Below are positions 32,812-47,800 of a stretch of 64,000 nucleotides of DNA, piece by piece. Position 1 is the stretch's first letter. The number at the start of each line of letters is the position of its first letter. Below the pieces are notes generated by a model. The model had not been told where the DNA came from. It saw only the letters and a program-made list of their open reading frames with translations, and did not search any database. The position numbers and the translations under genes are program-made. This stretch comes from Chrysoperla carnea (lineage: Eukaryota > Arthropoda > Insecta > Neuroptera > Chrysopidae): assembly GCF_905475395.1 (NCBI RefSeq), contig NC_058342.1, forward strand, positions 26,260,640 to 26,324,639, read 5' to 3'.

Positions 32812-35800
32812 GTAAGATTATAAATCATTTTGTTTTAAATCTCCTAAAAAGAAAATATTTTTTCGAAAAGGATTCTTTGGTGTGTTTTTTTCTTCGATCA
32901 ATTTTTCATCCTTAATACTCTTTGTATTTTAACACGTAAAATTTATTGTTTTTTTTATTTTTTTTATTATTAACGCATGCGTATTATGTATTTGGTGTAT
33001 CTGTTGCAGGCTAACAAAAATCTGGTAAATCATGATTTTGTCTAAGTGTTTTTAAAAACTCTACAATAACGCTTTTCGCTTATTTGAAACGTCAAAAGGG
33101 TAGTAATGACACTTCAAACAAAATATTAATATTTGACTGCAAGTGAAAGTAACATAATAAAATTTTAATTATTTTGAGCTAAAATTGAGTCGTTTGTTTT
33201 TCCAAAAAGAATATGTTTGTATTCTGCTAGGCCTTCAATTAAAAAAATGTGTCCCACTAATCCATGGCTTAACTCAAAAGTCACTTTTTATGCTTAGAAC
33301 GCGCTGTAGATATTTCATCTTGCTACCTCTTTTCCTTTTTTACTTATCTTAATGGCCAAGCGGACGGACTAAAATCAGCCTTCTCCGAGGATAAATGTAA
33401 GTCCGATCGTTTAAAGAAAGATGGAACATCAAAAGTTCCGGTTCAGCATTTCTGTATTTAAATAAGTGCTTAAAATAGTAAATCTATATTGTCATTATAG
33501 CCGATAAGTCATTTTATCCGATGTTGTTTTAAATTGCATCGTCACATATATATTTCTATTTGAATTCAGTTTGTACTTTGTCAATTCGTCGTTATAAGCG
33601 ATAGATGTTTCGACCAATTCGTGACTCAAAAATACTGAGCTGACCTCTACTGATTTAAATCTGAAATGAAGAGGAAGGTGCAAACATTATCTTAAAATAT
33701 GTAAATATGGAGGGTAGAGGTAAGGCGAATCATCTCTGTATCTAAAAAGAGTCCACGAAAAGCAAAAAATTCGTGGCGCTGCTGTGGAAATAGTTTTAAA
33801 AGAATGTAATAAGAGTAAGATAAAGATTTAAACAAGCGTCATTTTGGTCAATTTTAGAACTTTTGTTTTCTATTGTCAAGTGCACACTTTTTTTACTTTG
33901 ATCTATATTTAAGATTGTGATTCTTACCTCTACCGTTCATACATATAACTAAATGACATAAAAAGGGAATTTGTACTTATAATGTCTTGGAATCGCGAAT
34001 AGCTACGAATCTGTTTTATAAAATGGCTAGACATAACATGATATACCAGATTTCATGGACTTGAATATATCCTTTAAGGCCATCTGTAATTAGATATTGA
34101 GTTATTAAAAACGCCATATTGATAAGTTTTTATTATATGTTAAAATTTCTATTGATTGGTGTTAAAATTTTAATAAAAATAATGAATTTTCATGAAAATT
34201 GTATTTTCATGATATGTTTTAATGATATTTAATATCATTGTAATAATTTTGTGAAAAATTTATTGTCAAAGGTAAGTTTTATACAATTTTATACAATTTG
34301 CATTAAGGTTCATATTTCTTTGGCAAGTACTCATACGATTTGAGCGATTATGAGCTTTTTGTCAATTTTCAATATATCAATGTACAGAATGAATCAGAAT
34401 TGGGGGTTATAATCAGATAAAATTTATTCTCATACAATTATTGAGTCGAAAATATTTTTTTGATTTTACGGTACGAAATATTTTCTGATATGACAAACTT
34501 TCCTATAATTGGTTAGAATTTTGAAAGGATTCTACCTCAAATTTTGTATACCGATAATTTCAAAAAGAAACACGATTTTTTTTTGCAAGAAAATCACTTG
34601 GGTCATATTTTGAAATGCGGTTTTTGTTTTTTCAAGTTTTTGACATCTTTTTCGTTCTGAAATGAAAATGATCTTTACTAATTTTGTCGTACGACACATG
34701 GTTTGAGATAATTGATAAAACGTGCTTTCCAAGGCGGGTGCTGAAGCTAGCGCCCCTTCCCCGTTCCGATAACTTGAGTTTACATTCGTGGAACAACCAT
34801 GGGCATATTTCAACAAGAAAATTCTTTCAGTAATCTCTGATTATTGGGGTACATCCAAAGGGCAATGGGCAAACACATTTTCTGTCTGAATCACTCTGTA
34901 CATACTAATCGTGTGTTCTTTTTTTTTCAAAAAAATGTTATTTATATTTCAGAGCATGCCTTCCTTATATTCTGTTTAAAAAATAAAAAAATTGAAAGCT
35001 GATTTAAAAATTTAGGAATGTTTGAATTAAAAAAAGACGGTTCAACGAGATGGCGTTGACAAATAGTATGGCAAGTGTGGATGCGGCCGAAAAAGAAGCA
35101 AGTGAAGTTTTACATTCATTGTTGTCGGTTGAACGTATCGTTAAGCAGGAAGATAATACAGTGAATCAACAGCAATCGAATAATGCTTCCAATCAAAATG
35201 GTACAAATCCACAAAATGGAACGTTACAATGGCAAGGAAATGTGGCGATTACAACGCATTCATTGTTCGAAGATCATTTTCCACAAACGATAGACGAACA
35301 GCAAGTTCATGATGTAAGCTTTTCCTTTCCCGCCAATTTTTTTTTTTTTTATTTAGAAATGTTCAAATTATTCTCATTGAGTTTGAATATTTTGGGGGAG
35401 CGGAAACGTTAAAAATATTGTTTGGCAAGATTATTTAGATGTTTTTCGAAGCTTGCACTAAATTTATTAGCTTGAAAGAATCATTGTTAAATTAAGATAG
35501 TATAATTTCAGGGAGTTTATGTATAGCTTCCGAAATACAATTTAATAAAATTCGAAATTCGAATCAATTCTAATTGTCAAATGTACCAGATATTTGAATT
35601 TTGGGGTCAAATTTAGCTTATGAACTGAGTTTTGTTAAATTCCGGAACAAAAAATTTGGATTTCATGATGTTTTCGACTTTTTCTAAAGTGCGAAAAATC
35701 GTAGTGATAGTGATTTTTTCGATTTTTTCGAAGGGGTACCCCTTAAGAAAATAACGAAAAATCAGGAAAAATTTCTTGTCTACAATTTCGATAAAACTCA

Positions 35801-38800
35801 GTGTATAAGGTAATTTTGACCCAAAAAATTCAAAAATCGAGTTTATTCAACGACTGGATCAGTAGTTTTCGAAATAATGTCACAAATCGATCCCAAATTT
35901 CGTTTTTCTCAGAAACTACTCGCCCAATCGTTAAATGCAATCGATTTTTGAATTTTTTGGACCAAATTTAGCTTATAAACTGAATTTTGTCGAATTCCGG
36001 AACAAAAATTTTTTTGTGATTTTTTCGATTTTTTCTAAGGGGTACCCCTTAAGAAAATAATGAAAAATCGAAAAAAATTTTTGGGCTCCAATTTTTATAA
36101 AACTCAGTATATAAGGTAATTTTGACCCAAAAAATTCAAAAATCGAGTTTATTCAACGACTGGATCAGTAGTTTTCGAAATAATGTCACAAATCGATCCC
36201 AAATTTCGTTTTTCTCAGAAACTACTCGCCCAATCGTTAAATGCAATCGATTTTTGAATTTTTTGGGTCAAATTTTCCTTATAAACTGAATTTTGTCGAA
36301 TTCCGGAACAAAAATTTTTTTGTGATTTTTTCGATTTTTTCTAAGGGGTACCCCTTAAGAAAATAATGAAAAATCGAAAAAAATTTTTGGGCTCCAATTT
36401 TTATAAAACTCAGTATATAAGGTAATTTTGACCCAAAAAATTCAAAAATCGAGTTTATTCAACGACTGGATCAGTAGTTTTCGAAATAATGTCACAAATC
36501 GATCCCAAATTTCGTTTTTCTCAGAAACTACTCGCCCAATCGTTAAATGCAATCGATTTTTGAATTTTTTGGGTCAAATTTTCCTTATAAACTGAATTTT
36601 GTCGAATTCCGGAACAAAAATTTTTTTGTGATTTTTTCGATTTTTTCTAAGGGGTACCCCTTAAGAAAATAACGAAAAATCGAAAAAAAATTTTGGGCTC
36701 CAATTTCAATAAAACTCAGTATATAAAGTAATTTTGACCCAAAAAATTCAAAAATCGAGTTTATTCAACGACTGGATCAGTAGTTTTCGAAATAATGTCA
36801 CAAATCGATCCCAAATTTCGTATTTCTCAGAAACTACTCGCCCAATCGTTAAATGCAATCGATTTTTGAATTTTTTGGGTCAAATTTTCCTTATAAACAG
36901 AGTTTTATCATTTTTCGAAATCAAAAATTGTTCATGATTTTTTCGATTTTTTCTACACCTAATAAAAATTGCAAAAAATCGGAAAAAAAAACTTTGGTCT
37001 TCAAATTAGTTAAACTCAGTACAAACGGTTATTTTGACCCAAAAAATACAAAAATCAACTTGATTTAACGATTGAACAGAAATTGAACTGAGATTTTACT
37101 CAATGTATTTGACGAAGCACCTTGATTACATATATCTCGGGAAATATGTACCACGCTAGAAAAAAATTAGCTTGGAAAGCAAAGTCATTGAGAAATTGAA
37201 ATGATGTCTTTATAAAATCAATAATTTCATTTAAAATTTGTAGGTAGTTTGGCAAGGCCACACAATTCAAGTTGGCAACGGTGAAATAAAATTCGACGCA
37301 ATCCCACAAATTTTAGATGAAGTCCAAGAAACGCAAGAACCTCAACAAACCACCCAACAACAGCACGAACCCACTATAATTCCTGTGAAAAAATCCAAAA
37401 AAGTGAAAATGAAAAATAATTTAAAAAGCTCATCAAAAACAATTGAAAAAACGAAAAAAAAGAAACCATCGTCGATCGTTAATTGGGATCCTACAAAATT
37501 AGAAGATAATGTTGCTCAAGTTAAGGAACGATTCAAACGTGGCTGTGAATGTCAGGACGAAAGTTGTTTTCGCGGTTTAAGTGCTGAAAGTGTTTACAAG
37601 CATCGTTTAAACATTGCAGAACTTACAAAGGGAGAACATGATATGTATTTAATGGGTGTGACAATGGCATGTTTGGCAAACCCCGATATTACGGTCCGTC
37701 ATAAGGAGCGACAACGATTACGTGCACAATACGTGTACCAAGGTCGACGTGTTTGTCTCGATGCATTTTTATATCTCGAAAACTGTACTCATTATCAATT
37801 AAAACGTATTCGAAAGCATGTAATGACACATGGAGTTGCTCCACGTGTCCATGGTAACCATGGTAAAAAACCTCACAACACATTCTCCTTGGATATCTAT
37901 CAACATGCAACGGAATTCCTAAAACAGTATTTAGAAACGACAACAGGCGAAACGAATATTTCAAATTCGAAAACTCCAATACAATTACCTTGGGATATAA
38001 CTCGAAAAAATTTACATAACGCGTACAAAGAATATGGACAAATAATCGAACCGGGTGTTAAATTAATGGGATACTCAACATTTCGTCATTTTTTAAAGGA
38101 ATTATTCCCGCATGTACGATTCTGTAAAGTTGAGCCAAAAAATAATTCACAAGTTGTAAGTAATGATCTGAATAAAATTCAACAATCATCGACTACGCAT
38201 GATCAACAACAGACAACACTTAAATCGGTGATAACAGGCAACGAAGTGCAACAAGTAATACCGTTGGTTGTGTCGCAAACGACAGCTGATGGAAGTCCCG
38301 GTCAGCAGCATCAACAAGCAACATTCTTAGTTGCCCCCGTTTCACAATTAATACCGAACGGTGGTAACTTAGTTACCATGCAACAAAGTGGTGGGGGTGC
38401 GACACAACATGCTACAAATACTACGACTTTTCCCTACCAAATTACGAATACGGGGTATGTGATCAATGAACAAGGTAATATTGTGACGACGATGGCAAAT
38501 CAACATCAGTCCTACAGCTTTAATCGAATGTGAGCGAATTATAGACAACGATATTTTTTATTGTGCTTTAAGAAAATTTTTTTTTGCGGCTTCAGCATGT
38601 AAAAAAAATACAGAATGGTTCCAAAAAATGATCCAGTTCTGTCGAGAATGATACGAATGCTAACAGGAAGTAGCTACAAATCATGAATTGGTCAGATAGC
38701 ATGTCCATTTTTCGTTATGTGAAAACAAATAAGGTAGAATTTTCCGAAATTTAATTGATTTTATTTTTTTTAATTGGAATTATGTGATTTTATTTTTTAT

Positions 38801-41800
38801 TTAAGAGATTTGAGTTATTTTAATTTAGAAGTTTGTACAAAAGACGAATTATAAAGAAATGAATTTTTAAAAGTGAAACCGTATAAAAATCAGAGTGACG
38901 ATCGACCTTAAAAACCAGGAAATGTCAGGGACCGTCATTTTGTGACGACCCCTCTCATGCCAACGAGTTCGCTGCATTCATAAACTATCCTCGATTGGAA
39001 TCGAAATGCGGTTTCAGTACTCGCATTGTTTCCGATAATTATTGGAAACAATGCTAGTAACGTCCTCATGAACGTTCCAACGTAGTTATAAAAAAGGACA
39101 CAGTACTTATCCATCGAAAGACTTCCTTTTTTAAGGTAACTACCAAATTCTTTTAACAAAAAAAAAATTATTTAAGGATTTTCGAGCACCAAGGTAATTT
39201 TAAATAAAAAGCTTGATTTTTAAAAAAATGAAGTTGGACTAAGTCTAAATCAATTCTTCTAAGCCTGTCCTGGCGTACTACTGGCTACTATAAAATTATT
39301 CGATCGTCACTCTGAAAAAATTACGAAAAATCTAGTCTTAATACATTTTATGTGCAAAAATTATCCCTTTTTAATCAAAAGGTTTTTTTTTTTTTTTATT
39401 ATTTTAATTAAAAATTTATGTGAAACGCTTAACGATTATGGAACTAACTTGACCCTTATAAATCTAGCATTGATTAATTTAATGAATATTGGTATCGTCC
39501 ATAGATTCAGTTCTGTTCATAGAGATAATACCAAAGAGCTGAAAAGTTGCCGCCAAACGATTGATCGCAGTAGAGAGAGAACAGATAAAGTAGGCGCGTA
39601 TAGCTGTAGAAAGATAGAGAAAGACAGATAAAATATTCGCGTATAGCTGTCTTCGTCTCTCTTATACGCTTACAATTTCTGTTTCTTTCTACCTCGATTC
39701 TCTCTACCTTATTGGCGACGAAATAAAGTACATTACCGGAACATTCAAATTGGTATTTGTGTAGAGACACATTTGGTGCTTGTATTAGTGAATTCATCAA
39801 GAAATTAATCGTACCAATACTAGAAAATGGGGTAGAAAAAGGGGTATCAGTTAGGTAATTTAATGGATAATACAGTACAAATAGGTTGTAATGGGAATAT
39901 TGATAAGCGGGTGGAGCGAACAGATCAATCAGTTGGAAGCTGCAGTAGATAGCCTTATTGGGTTTCTTATGTCTATACAGCTCTATGGTATATCTCTATG
40001 ACTGCTAGACGCAGCAATTGACTCGGAGTATAATATAATGGAGACTACACCAGGAGATCGAATTACATGTAAACAAATTACTGTCAAAAATAAAATGTCA
40101 GTAGTGTTCTTTTTGCAACAGGATATTGGAGGAGGAATGTAAGACGAGTTTGAATTTTAAAAATATGGCGCATTTATGTAGTATTTCGTTCGTATGTTCT
40201 CGTATGTGTTCGTATTTATTTCGTATATTTATTCACTTCAAAATAAAATTGATTTCTTGCTTACTTCATTCCTATTTTATTAATCTATATTCACTTTGGT
40301 GCAAAAGGAAAACTAGCGACGCTAGTGGTACAAAATTTTGTCTATTTTCCCGTTTGAGGTCGACCTTCTTGCGTAGTTCGATCCCCATGTATATTATGGT
40401 CATTACTGTTAGTTACATCTTTTGACCATCAGAGGCGCGTGTTGATAATCTAATTTTGTCCGTTGTAATAAATCTAAATCGAATTTGATTTTGTAACGAA
40501 TTTTTGAGCGAGAATTAAACAATAAATTGTTAGCAATATATTTGTTTTCTTGTAAATTATGAATTATGCAATATACAATGGAATTGTTTAGCAGATGAAA
40601 ATGGCCTATAAGGTATTTAGTCGAATTGATAAGCCGAAAAATGTTGAAAACTTGTCGAGCAGTACCGATTTACAAAAATCCTTTTTTCTACAAATTGTTT
40701 CTGGTTGGAGGAGGGGCGAGGGGCTAGTGAAACTTCTCCGATTTTCAAATGAATGTATCTAAAAGTCTAAGGCATTCGTAGAAATTTTGAAATTGAATTT
40801 TTGAAATCGGTGCTGTCGATAGATTTTCAACATTTAATAATTTTTCCAAGCTTATTTATTCGACTATTATCCGCTAAACAGTTTCAAGAAGTTACGTAAC
40901 TATTAGAGTGAGATATATATTATATTTATACATGCAGGGTGTTCCAAAATTATCGCATTAGAAAAATATGGTGTAATACAAAATAAAATACTAAGAACTA
41001 AGTTCCTTTGTCGTTTTTTCCGATTCTATAGTACCATTAACGAGATGGTGCTTCGTTAGTTAATTAATAATCATCGTTTGTAATTTTAAGAATTTCTCGA
41101 TTGCGATAGTTTTGGGAGCACCTTACAATGCGATAGAAGTGAGATGATATTTCGAGATAAGATTTTTTATACTCCTAATAAATTTTTCTATTTCGTTTTT
41201 CTTTTAAAATTTGTATAAAACAAAAAATCATGAAAAATTGTAATTTTCTTTTAATTTTTTTAAATATTTTTTATCTCAATAATTTATGAAAATGAAAATT
41301 GTATTTATATTGAAAAGCAAATTATACATATTTTTACAGAATAAAAATTACAAGTAAAAGTTTTTTTTTACTTATTAAAGAAAATTTTAGTTTCCACTGT
41401 TTTTCCTATTAAAATTCCTGTTTTACTTTTTAAATTCCAGGAAACATTATTCCCTTACTATTTTCTTTTATCTCTAACGGATTAGAAATTAGGGGCAACT
41501 TCAAACTAACAGTCCAGGTTTCGAATTAATAAAATTAAAACTTAGGGACTGGGAAAAGTTTTCTTTTTTTCTACGCCCCTGTAAAAATTTTTGTTTGTGC
41601 AAATGAAATTAGTCCCTGTGCTAACGTTAGCTAACGATTGGTACAAACAAAAATCGTAAAACTTTCAAAGCTGGGAAATTCATGTGAAGATTAGACCCAT
41701 TTTATTCTCCAATTATCTCAATTTTGGTGCGTCAGGGGCCAATTAGATATAGATATTTATTGTTAGAAAATTGTTGATGGGGAAGATCAGGAGCTTTTTT

Positions 41801-44800
41801 TGGCATCGAATCGAAAAAAGCTGAACAAAATGCGTTTTTTTTAACAAAAAGGTGAAAATTGCCATAGCGCGGAAAATGAATCAAAAAGTCGTCGAACAAT
41901 TGAATGAACATTTTCTTCTGTAATTTTTCTGTATACACATGGTATACAGATGCCTGTTTTTAATTGTTTTCTAAGTTACACAGTAATTAAATTTATACAG
42001 AGTGCTCTATTTTTATTCATCCGAAAACTGACACACCTTGTGTAGTTAACAAAATTGAAAATTTAATGTAAAATTTGGAAGCACTGACTAAACTGTCAGA
42101 TATTTTAAATGAAAACTTGTGAATATCTCAGTTTAGGTATGTTATTGATTAGTGTTTAATAATATTGAACATAAACACTCGGTATATTAATGCATATAAC
42201 CTCCATGTATATGATTATACGGAGTATTTCCTATTTACAAATCTGAACAATAATTACTTTTAAATAATCAGATAATATTTCGAAAAATGGGATAATTTTT
42301 GGCAAGCCTTAAAATCCGTGTCACGTTCTTCCAAAGATAATTTCGAATGCCGAAACTTTTTAAGTCTCTGATATGTAAAAAAAATACAAGAGAGTACATA
42401 ATAGAGTCCCATTCAGGTCCTTGTTTCCCATTGGGCCAAATTCTTGTGTAACTGTCAACGGATTTCAAGATTGCGTGTAAAATAAGCATCCGAAGGTGGC
42501 CGGATCTCATTAAAAGATCTCCGCGGATTGAAGAATGACTCGGTCGACTAACGAAATTTTACGTACTCTCGTTTTAAAGTTTAGAGTTAAAATTAAATTT
42601 TAAGCTGACCTAATTTTCAAAAAACACATTTCATCACTTCCATGTTCATTTACCATTACAACATCTCTGTTTATATACATTTTTTTTATGACACACGGAA
42701 GTATAAAAACTCTATACAATACACCCTTTTATATATGCAATTATTCATGCATCATTGTGAAAACTTTTGCCTAAAGGTGTATATATATATCGTTTTTATT
42801 ATAATGATGAGAAGAAAAACCGGAAAACTATTCATGAAAAGCATTTATGTATTGTCATTTATATAAATGGGAAAAATATCAAAGGAAATATTACATAATT
42901 TTTAATTGTTAATTCGCGCATGTCTATTCATAACCTAGTTTTCTCATTTCACAATCAAAACAAAACTTCAATGTTTTACTTGCAATGAGTTTTCACGAAA
43001 TTTATCAAGAAAATTTTCAGAGATAATTTTTTCACAAATTTGTTTTGAAAGTGATTTTTTTTTTCGAAAATTTTCTTTTTCAAAAAAATTTAATTCAACA
43101 ATTATTAAGTTTATTATAAGTAGAAGGGGTGGAGGGTATATACAAATTTGGGTGTGTTTATTGTTTATGATTTTCCGCATAAATTAATTTTCCGGTAGTG
43201 AGAAAATTTTTCTGTTTGCTTGTTATAGATGATGTAGAAAGTATTCGAAGTGATTGTGAATCTCGACGATCGAATAATGGGACGTTAGTGGAAGAAATTG
43301 CTGTTCGGGATGTATTAAATTTATTACAATCCCAATATGCAATTATTACCGGTGGGAAAACGAAGGACATGTGTCCAATTATAACATTTCCCGACAACAA
43401 TAATTTCCAAAACATCACCGATGTCGAATATCAACGACTTATGATGTATTTAACATCTGTGCCATCGTAAGTAAATTTTCAATTTTCTATTAAGTGCACA
43501 TTTATTTTAATTTGAAAGCAGTGTTGGATTTAGGGGAGCCAAATGGGGGGCTATAGCCTACGAAAGCAAAGGATTCCTTACAAACCAAATCAATAGCTAA
43601 TTTTTGGGTATTTTTGGGCACTGTATACGAGGTGTAAAAACAAAAACCTTCTGTTCGCCGGTCTTAATTTTTCCGAATCTACTAGAGGAAAAAAAATTGA
43701 TAGTTATGTGACCTAATTATAGACATATAGCGTTACTATGTCACATGAAACGTAGGGCCTAAACGATAAAAGATTTTCGCAACAGAAAATTTGACTTTTC
43801 ATGAGAATATTTATATTAAATTTTTTTTTTTTTTAAATTTTTTCTTTAAATTTTATGGGAAATTTAAAAACCTTAATTTTCCTGGGATACGATTTTTATC
43901 TAGTTTTTCATGTAAATAACCACCGCTCCACAACGCTCGAAATAGGGATTGTTTTACACACGTAAAAGTAATAAATAATCAATTTCAAATAACCAATGCA
44001 TTGAGTATATCATAAATTGTATCCCGTTTACACTTTTTACAGAAATCTTAAATTTATGCTTTAGAATGACGTTCATAGAGGGCGCGCAGTAAAATGTCAA
44101 AAATAAAAATTTTAATTAGTTTTAATTCAATTTTGATGAAAATATTTATTAAAATATCCTTTTACCTATATATTATAAATGTGAAAGTAAGGATGTTTGT
44201 TTGTTTGTTACGCTTTCACGCAAAAACTACCGAATGTATTTGAATGAAACTACAATATAGCTCATACATCAGAATAACACATGAGCTGTAATTTATAAAG
44301 CTATATTTTAAAAAACAATTAAATTTAATCTGACATTTTACTGCCCCATCTATGATCATCATTTTGAACTATAAATTAAAGATTTCTGTAAAAATTTTAT
44401 AATATTTAATGTAGAAAAATTCATGACCTTCTTTTCTGATATACTCAATGAATAATGACTATTTTACACTTTGAAAAATAAATTTTCAGGCATAACCATT
44501 CCAAAATTTTACAGGAACCATTTCAAAATTTTAGTGGATTCTTGTTTTGTAAGGAATGTTTTGTAAACGATTAAAGTTAAATTTATTTTATTGGATATCG
44601 AATTATCAAATTTAAGAGTTTAAATAGGGTCGCAAAAGTTTGCAGCCCAAGGGGCGGTTAACATAAAAACCTAAATCCGCCCCTGCTCAAAATTTTCTTT
44701 CTTATCACTAATCAAAATTTTTCCACAACAATGTTTTTTTCTTTTGTTTGTTAATATGTCTTGTCTAACACTCACTGCTCACTGCTAACTGCACCCTAGG

Positions 44801-47800
44801 ACACCAGTGTTGTACAAAAGTTTACATTTTAGATTACAAGAAGCTGATTTAGGATTTCATTTGATTATTGATCGTCGCAAAGATCGATGGAATTCTGTTA
44901 AAGCTGTACTTTTAAAAATATCGGTAAGTATTCATGCGATATCTGATACTTCACTTAATTATCCAAAACAATGTCCATATTAGTCATGGGGGCGAATGCA
45001 AGCGCGGATTCAGCCCTCAAAAAAGGTGACGAGCACAGCACCCGAAAATCCAAATGACAATCGAAGTATGAAGGCGCTCATGATCGATATAGTGAATTCC
45101 TAGGAATATATGACGCCCTGGCCAAGATTTAATTCAAGCTTTCGTTTTTTTTCGCGAAAGCGTTGATAATATCATCGATTTCCAGGTCCGTAATATCATC
45201 GTCCAGATAGGTACGCGAGGTCGACTTTTTTTTACGAAGTTTTTACCACCTAATAAAGAGTTGTGGAAAATTTCAAAGATGCATTAATTTTTTTCTTTTA
45301 GATATTTCATTGTACTATATAGGCAAAGTTTTGGATAATTTATTTTGCAATTACAACATACGAAATTTGAATTATGTTTTCTTTTTTCAGGGATATTTTC
45401 CGGGAATTATTCATGTTGCATATGTGATACGGCCTGCTAGTCTATTACAAAAAGCTATTTCAGAAGTTAGCAATAAATTATTTAAGGAAGAATTCAAATT
45501 TCGTGTCATAGTTTGTAGTCGAGTTGAAGAGTTGCACGAATATATTGACCGATCTCAACTCACGCAAGAGTTAGGTGGATTCTTAAAGTATTCCCATCAT
45601 GATTGGATTCAGCAACGAATTGTAAGTACTTGATTTTTCACATTTCTCTTTTTTCATCTTAATTAAAGAAAATTTAAAAAAAAATACCAAAACTTTTTGT
45701 TCAATTCTCTTTAATTAAGATTACTAGACAAGATATTTGTCAATATTTAGTTTACGCTGTATGTATCATATTAAAATCGTCAATTATAATCGAGAGACTT
45801 TGATGTAAATAAATATCGTATACATGATTAAAAAGTAACCACACAAAAAAAAATAACTAAATTTTCGGTTTGGTTTTAGGAATTACAAAAATTTTCTGTA
45901 ATGACAAAAGAAATCTCACAAGCATTAGATATATTTCTATCAAGTATTTTAGAAACAGAATTTCCAAATAATGTGGAAGCAACACAACAATTATTAAATC
46001 AACAAGGTATACTTTATGCTGAATTAAAAGATGAAATTCTATCAGCAACAAAACATGGTGAACATTTACTGTTAAATATTAAAGAAAACCCCGCATCTAA
46101 GTGTACCGAGCCGACTTTAACCGACAATACTGATAAATTAGGGAATGTATTCGCTGTTGAAAGGTAATTTTTATTTTACTCTTTTTTAAAAGGTTGGGCA
46201 AAATTGAACATATTTATGATTTCTGAAGGAAGTGGTTAAGTTTGTAAAATATTCGATCGTTCATATCCACTTTAACTCTAGACTATCTCTACCAAATTTC
46301 ATTAAAATCGGTTCAGTAGTTTAGGTGTAATTGCGTAACATACATACAGACAGACAAACTTTCTTTCGCATTTATAATAAAAGTTAGGATAACTATACAT
46401 AACCTGTCAATTTATTTTGCAATAATGTCGTACAATTGCTGTTTGTATATGATAATTCGCCCTAAAATCCCCCTGCATACTAATTTTCATGAAATTCATT
46501 GGAGCCGTTTCCGAGATTGATGATGATTGACGAAACCCCCTGCATACTAAATTTCATGAAAATCAATGGACTCGTTTCCGAGAGAAAGCGACTTCTTTCT
46601 TCTTAAAATGGAATCTAGCTAGATCGCTTTTTCACCCCTAAAACCCCCTGCATACTAAACGTGTGTTTTTTAACAACGCCATCTACTGAAACCTAGCTTT
46701 AGTGTTTCAGTATCGGTAAAGCAGTAAATTGCTCCCATTTAAAAAAATAATAGTATTACTACTCGCCAATAGATGGCAGTAAGAGTCATATTTTCAGTTT
46801 GTTTCAGCTTTTCCTGAAAACACGGCTAAAACAACATTTTCTAAAAATGTAACTTAGCTAGATCGATTTTTCGCCTCAAAACCCTCTGCATACTAATTTA
46901 TATGAAAATCGTTGAAGCCGTTTCCGAGATTGATGATATATATACAAGAATTGCTCGTTTAAATAAGATAAAATATTTTGGCAATTAGTTTGACAAAATG
47001 GAAATTAGTTGAGTAATAAGGCAAGTCCCTAAGTAGGGCCCTAACAAATTCACGATCCGTCCCTGATAAAAAGAACATACCGTTAAATCGACCGATTATA
47101 ATGACTATCGGATTTAACAACCATAATTGTGGGTCTCTTCGATGTCGTTATAATTGATTTTGATTGTAAAATTCTGCTTCTTTTTTTTTTTAGATTATTG
47201 GTACAATTAGAAGAAACTGAGCGTACATTTGATGAATTTTGGCAACAGCATTTTGCAAAATTACAGCAATGCTTAGAGTTACGTCGTTTTGAACAAAGTT
47301 TTAAAGAGTTACAAAGTAATTTTGATACGCACTTAAAAACAGTTAGCGAAATGACGGAAATTGGTGAAACTGTGAATCGTGTCGATACCCTAATACAAGA
47401 AACTACTGATTTTCAAAAAGTATGCTTGTATGACATTGATCGAGCCGAAGAATTAGTATCAACTGGTCAACAATTATTGCAAATCAAAAATTCATTGTCG
47501 TTGGATTGTATTGAACCGAAATGTTCGGAATTGAATCGTATGTGTGATATTCTGTCGGAACGTTTAACACGACGTTTGGATACGCTAACGAAATGTCGTG
47601 ATTTAATGGAACGCGTTGAAAAGGTTTGTTTTTAATCAATTCATTCTTTGGGCTTTAACATGACAGTAATTCCAGAAACGCAAACTAAATTTCTTTTTTC
47701 GATTCTTTGAATGTTTTCTAACTTTGAAAATGAACATGTAATTACTGTCTTGTTTTACTTTAAAAGTGAATCCTAGACATAAGAAGTTTTAATCTAAGAA

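Noticed and set aside
35545-37085. CRISPR-like array
   Set aside because: The repeating unit is about 304 bp without distinct unique spacers, in a eukaryotic intron. It is a satellite.
38935-39159. 74-codon ORF on the minus strand
   Set aside because: It lies wholly inside a short TIR element and resembles no transposase.
42642-42866. 74-codon ORF on the plus strand rich in Tyr, Ile and His
   Set aside because: Its composition is that of translated AT-rich intron DNA. There is no domain or conserved start context.
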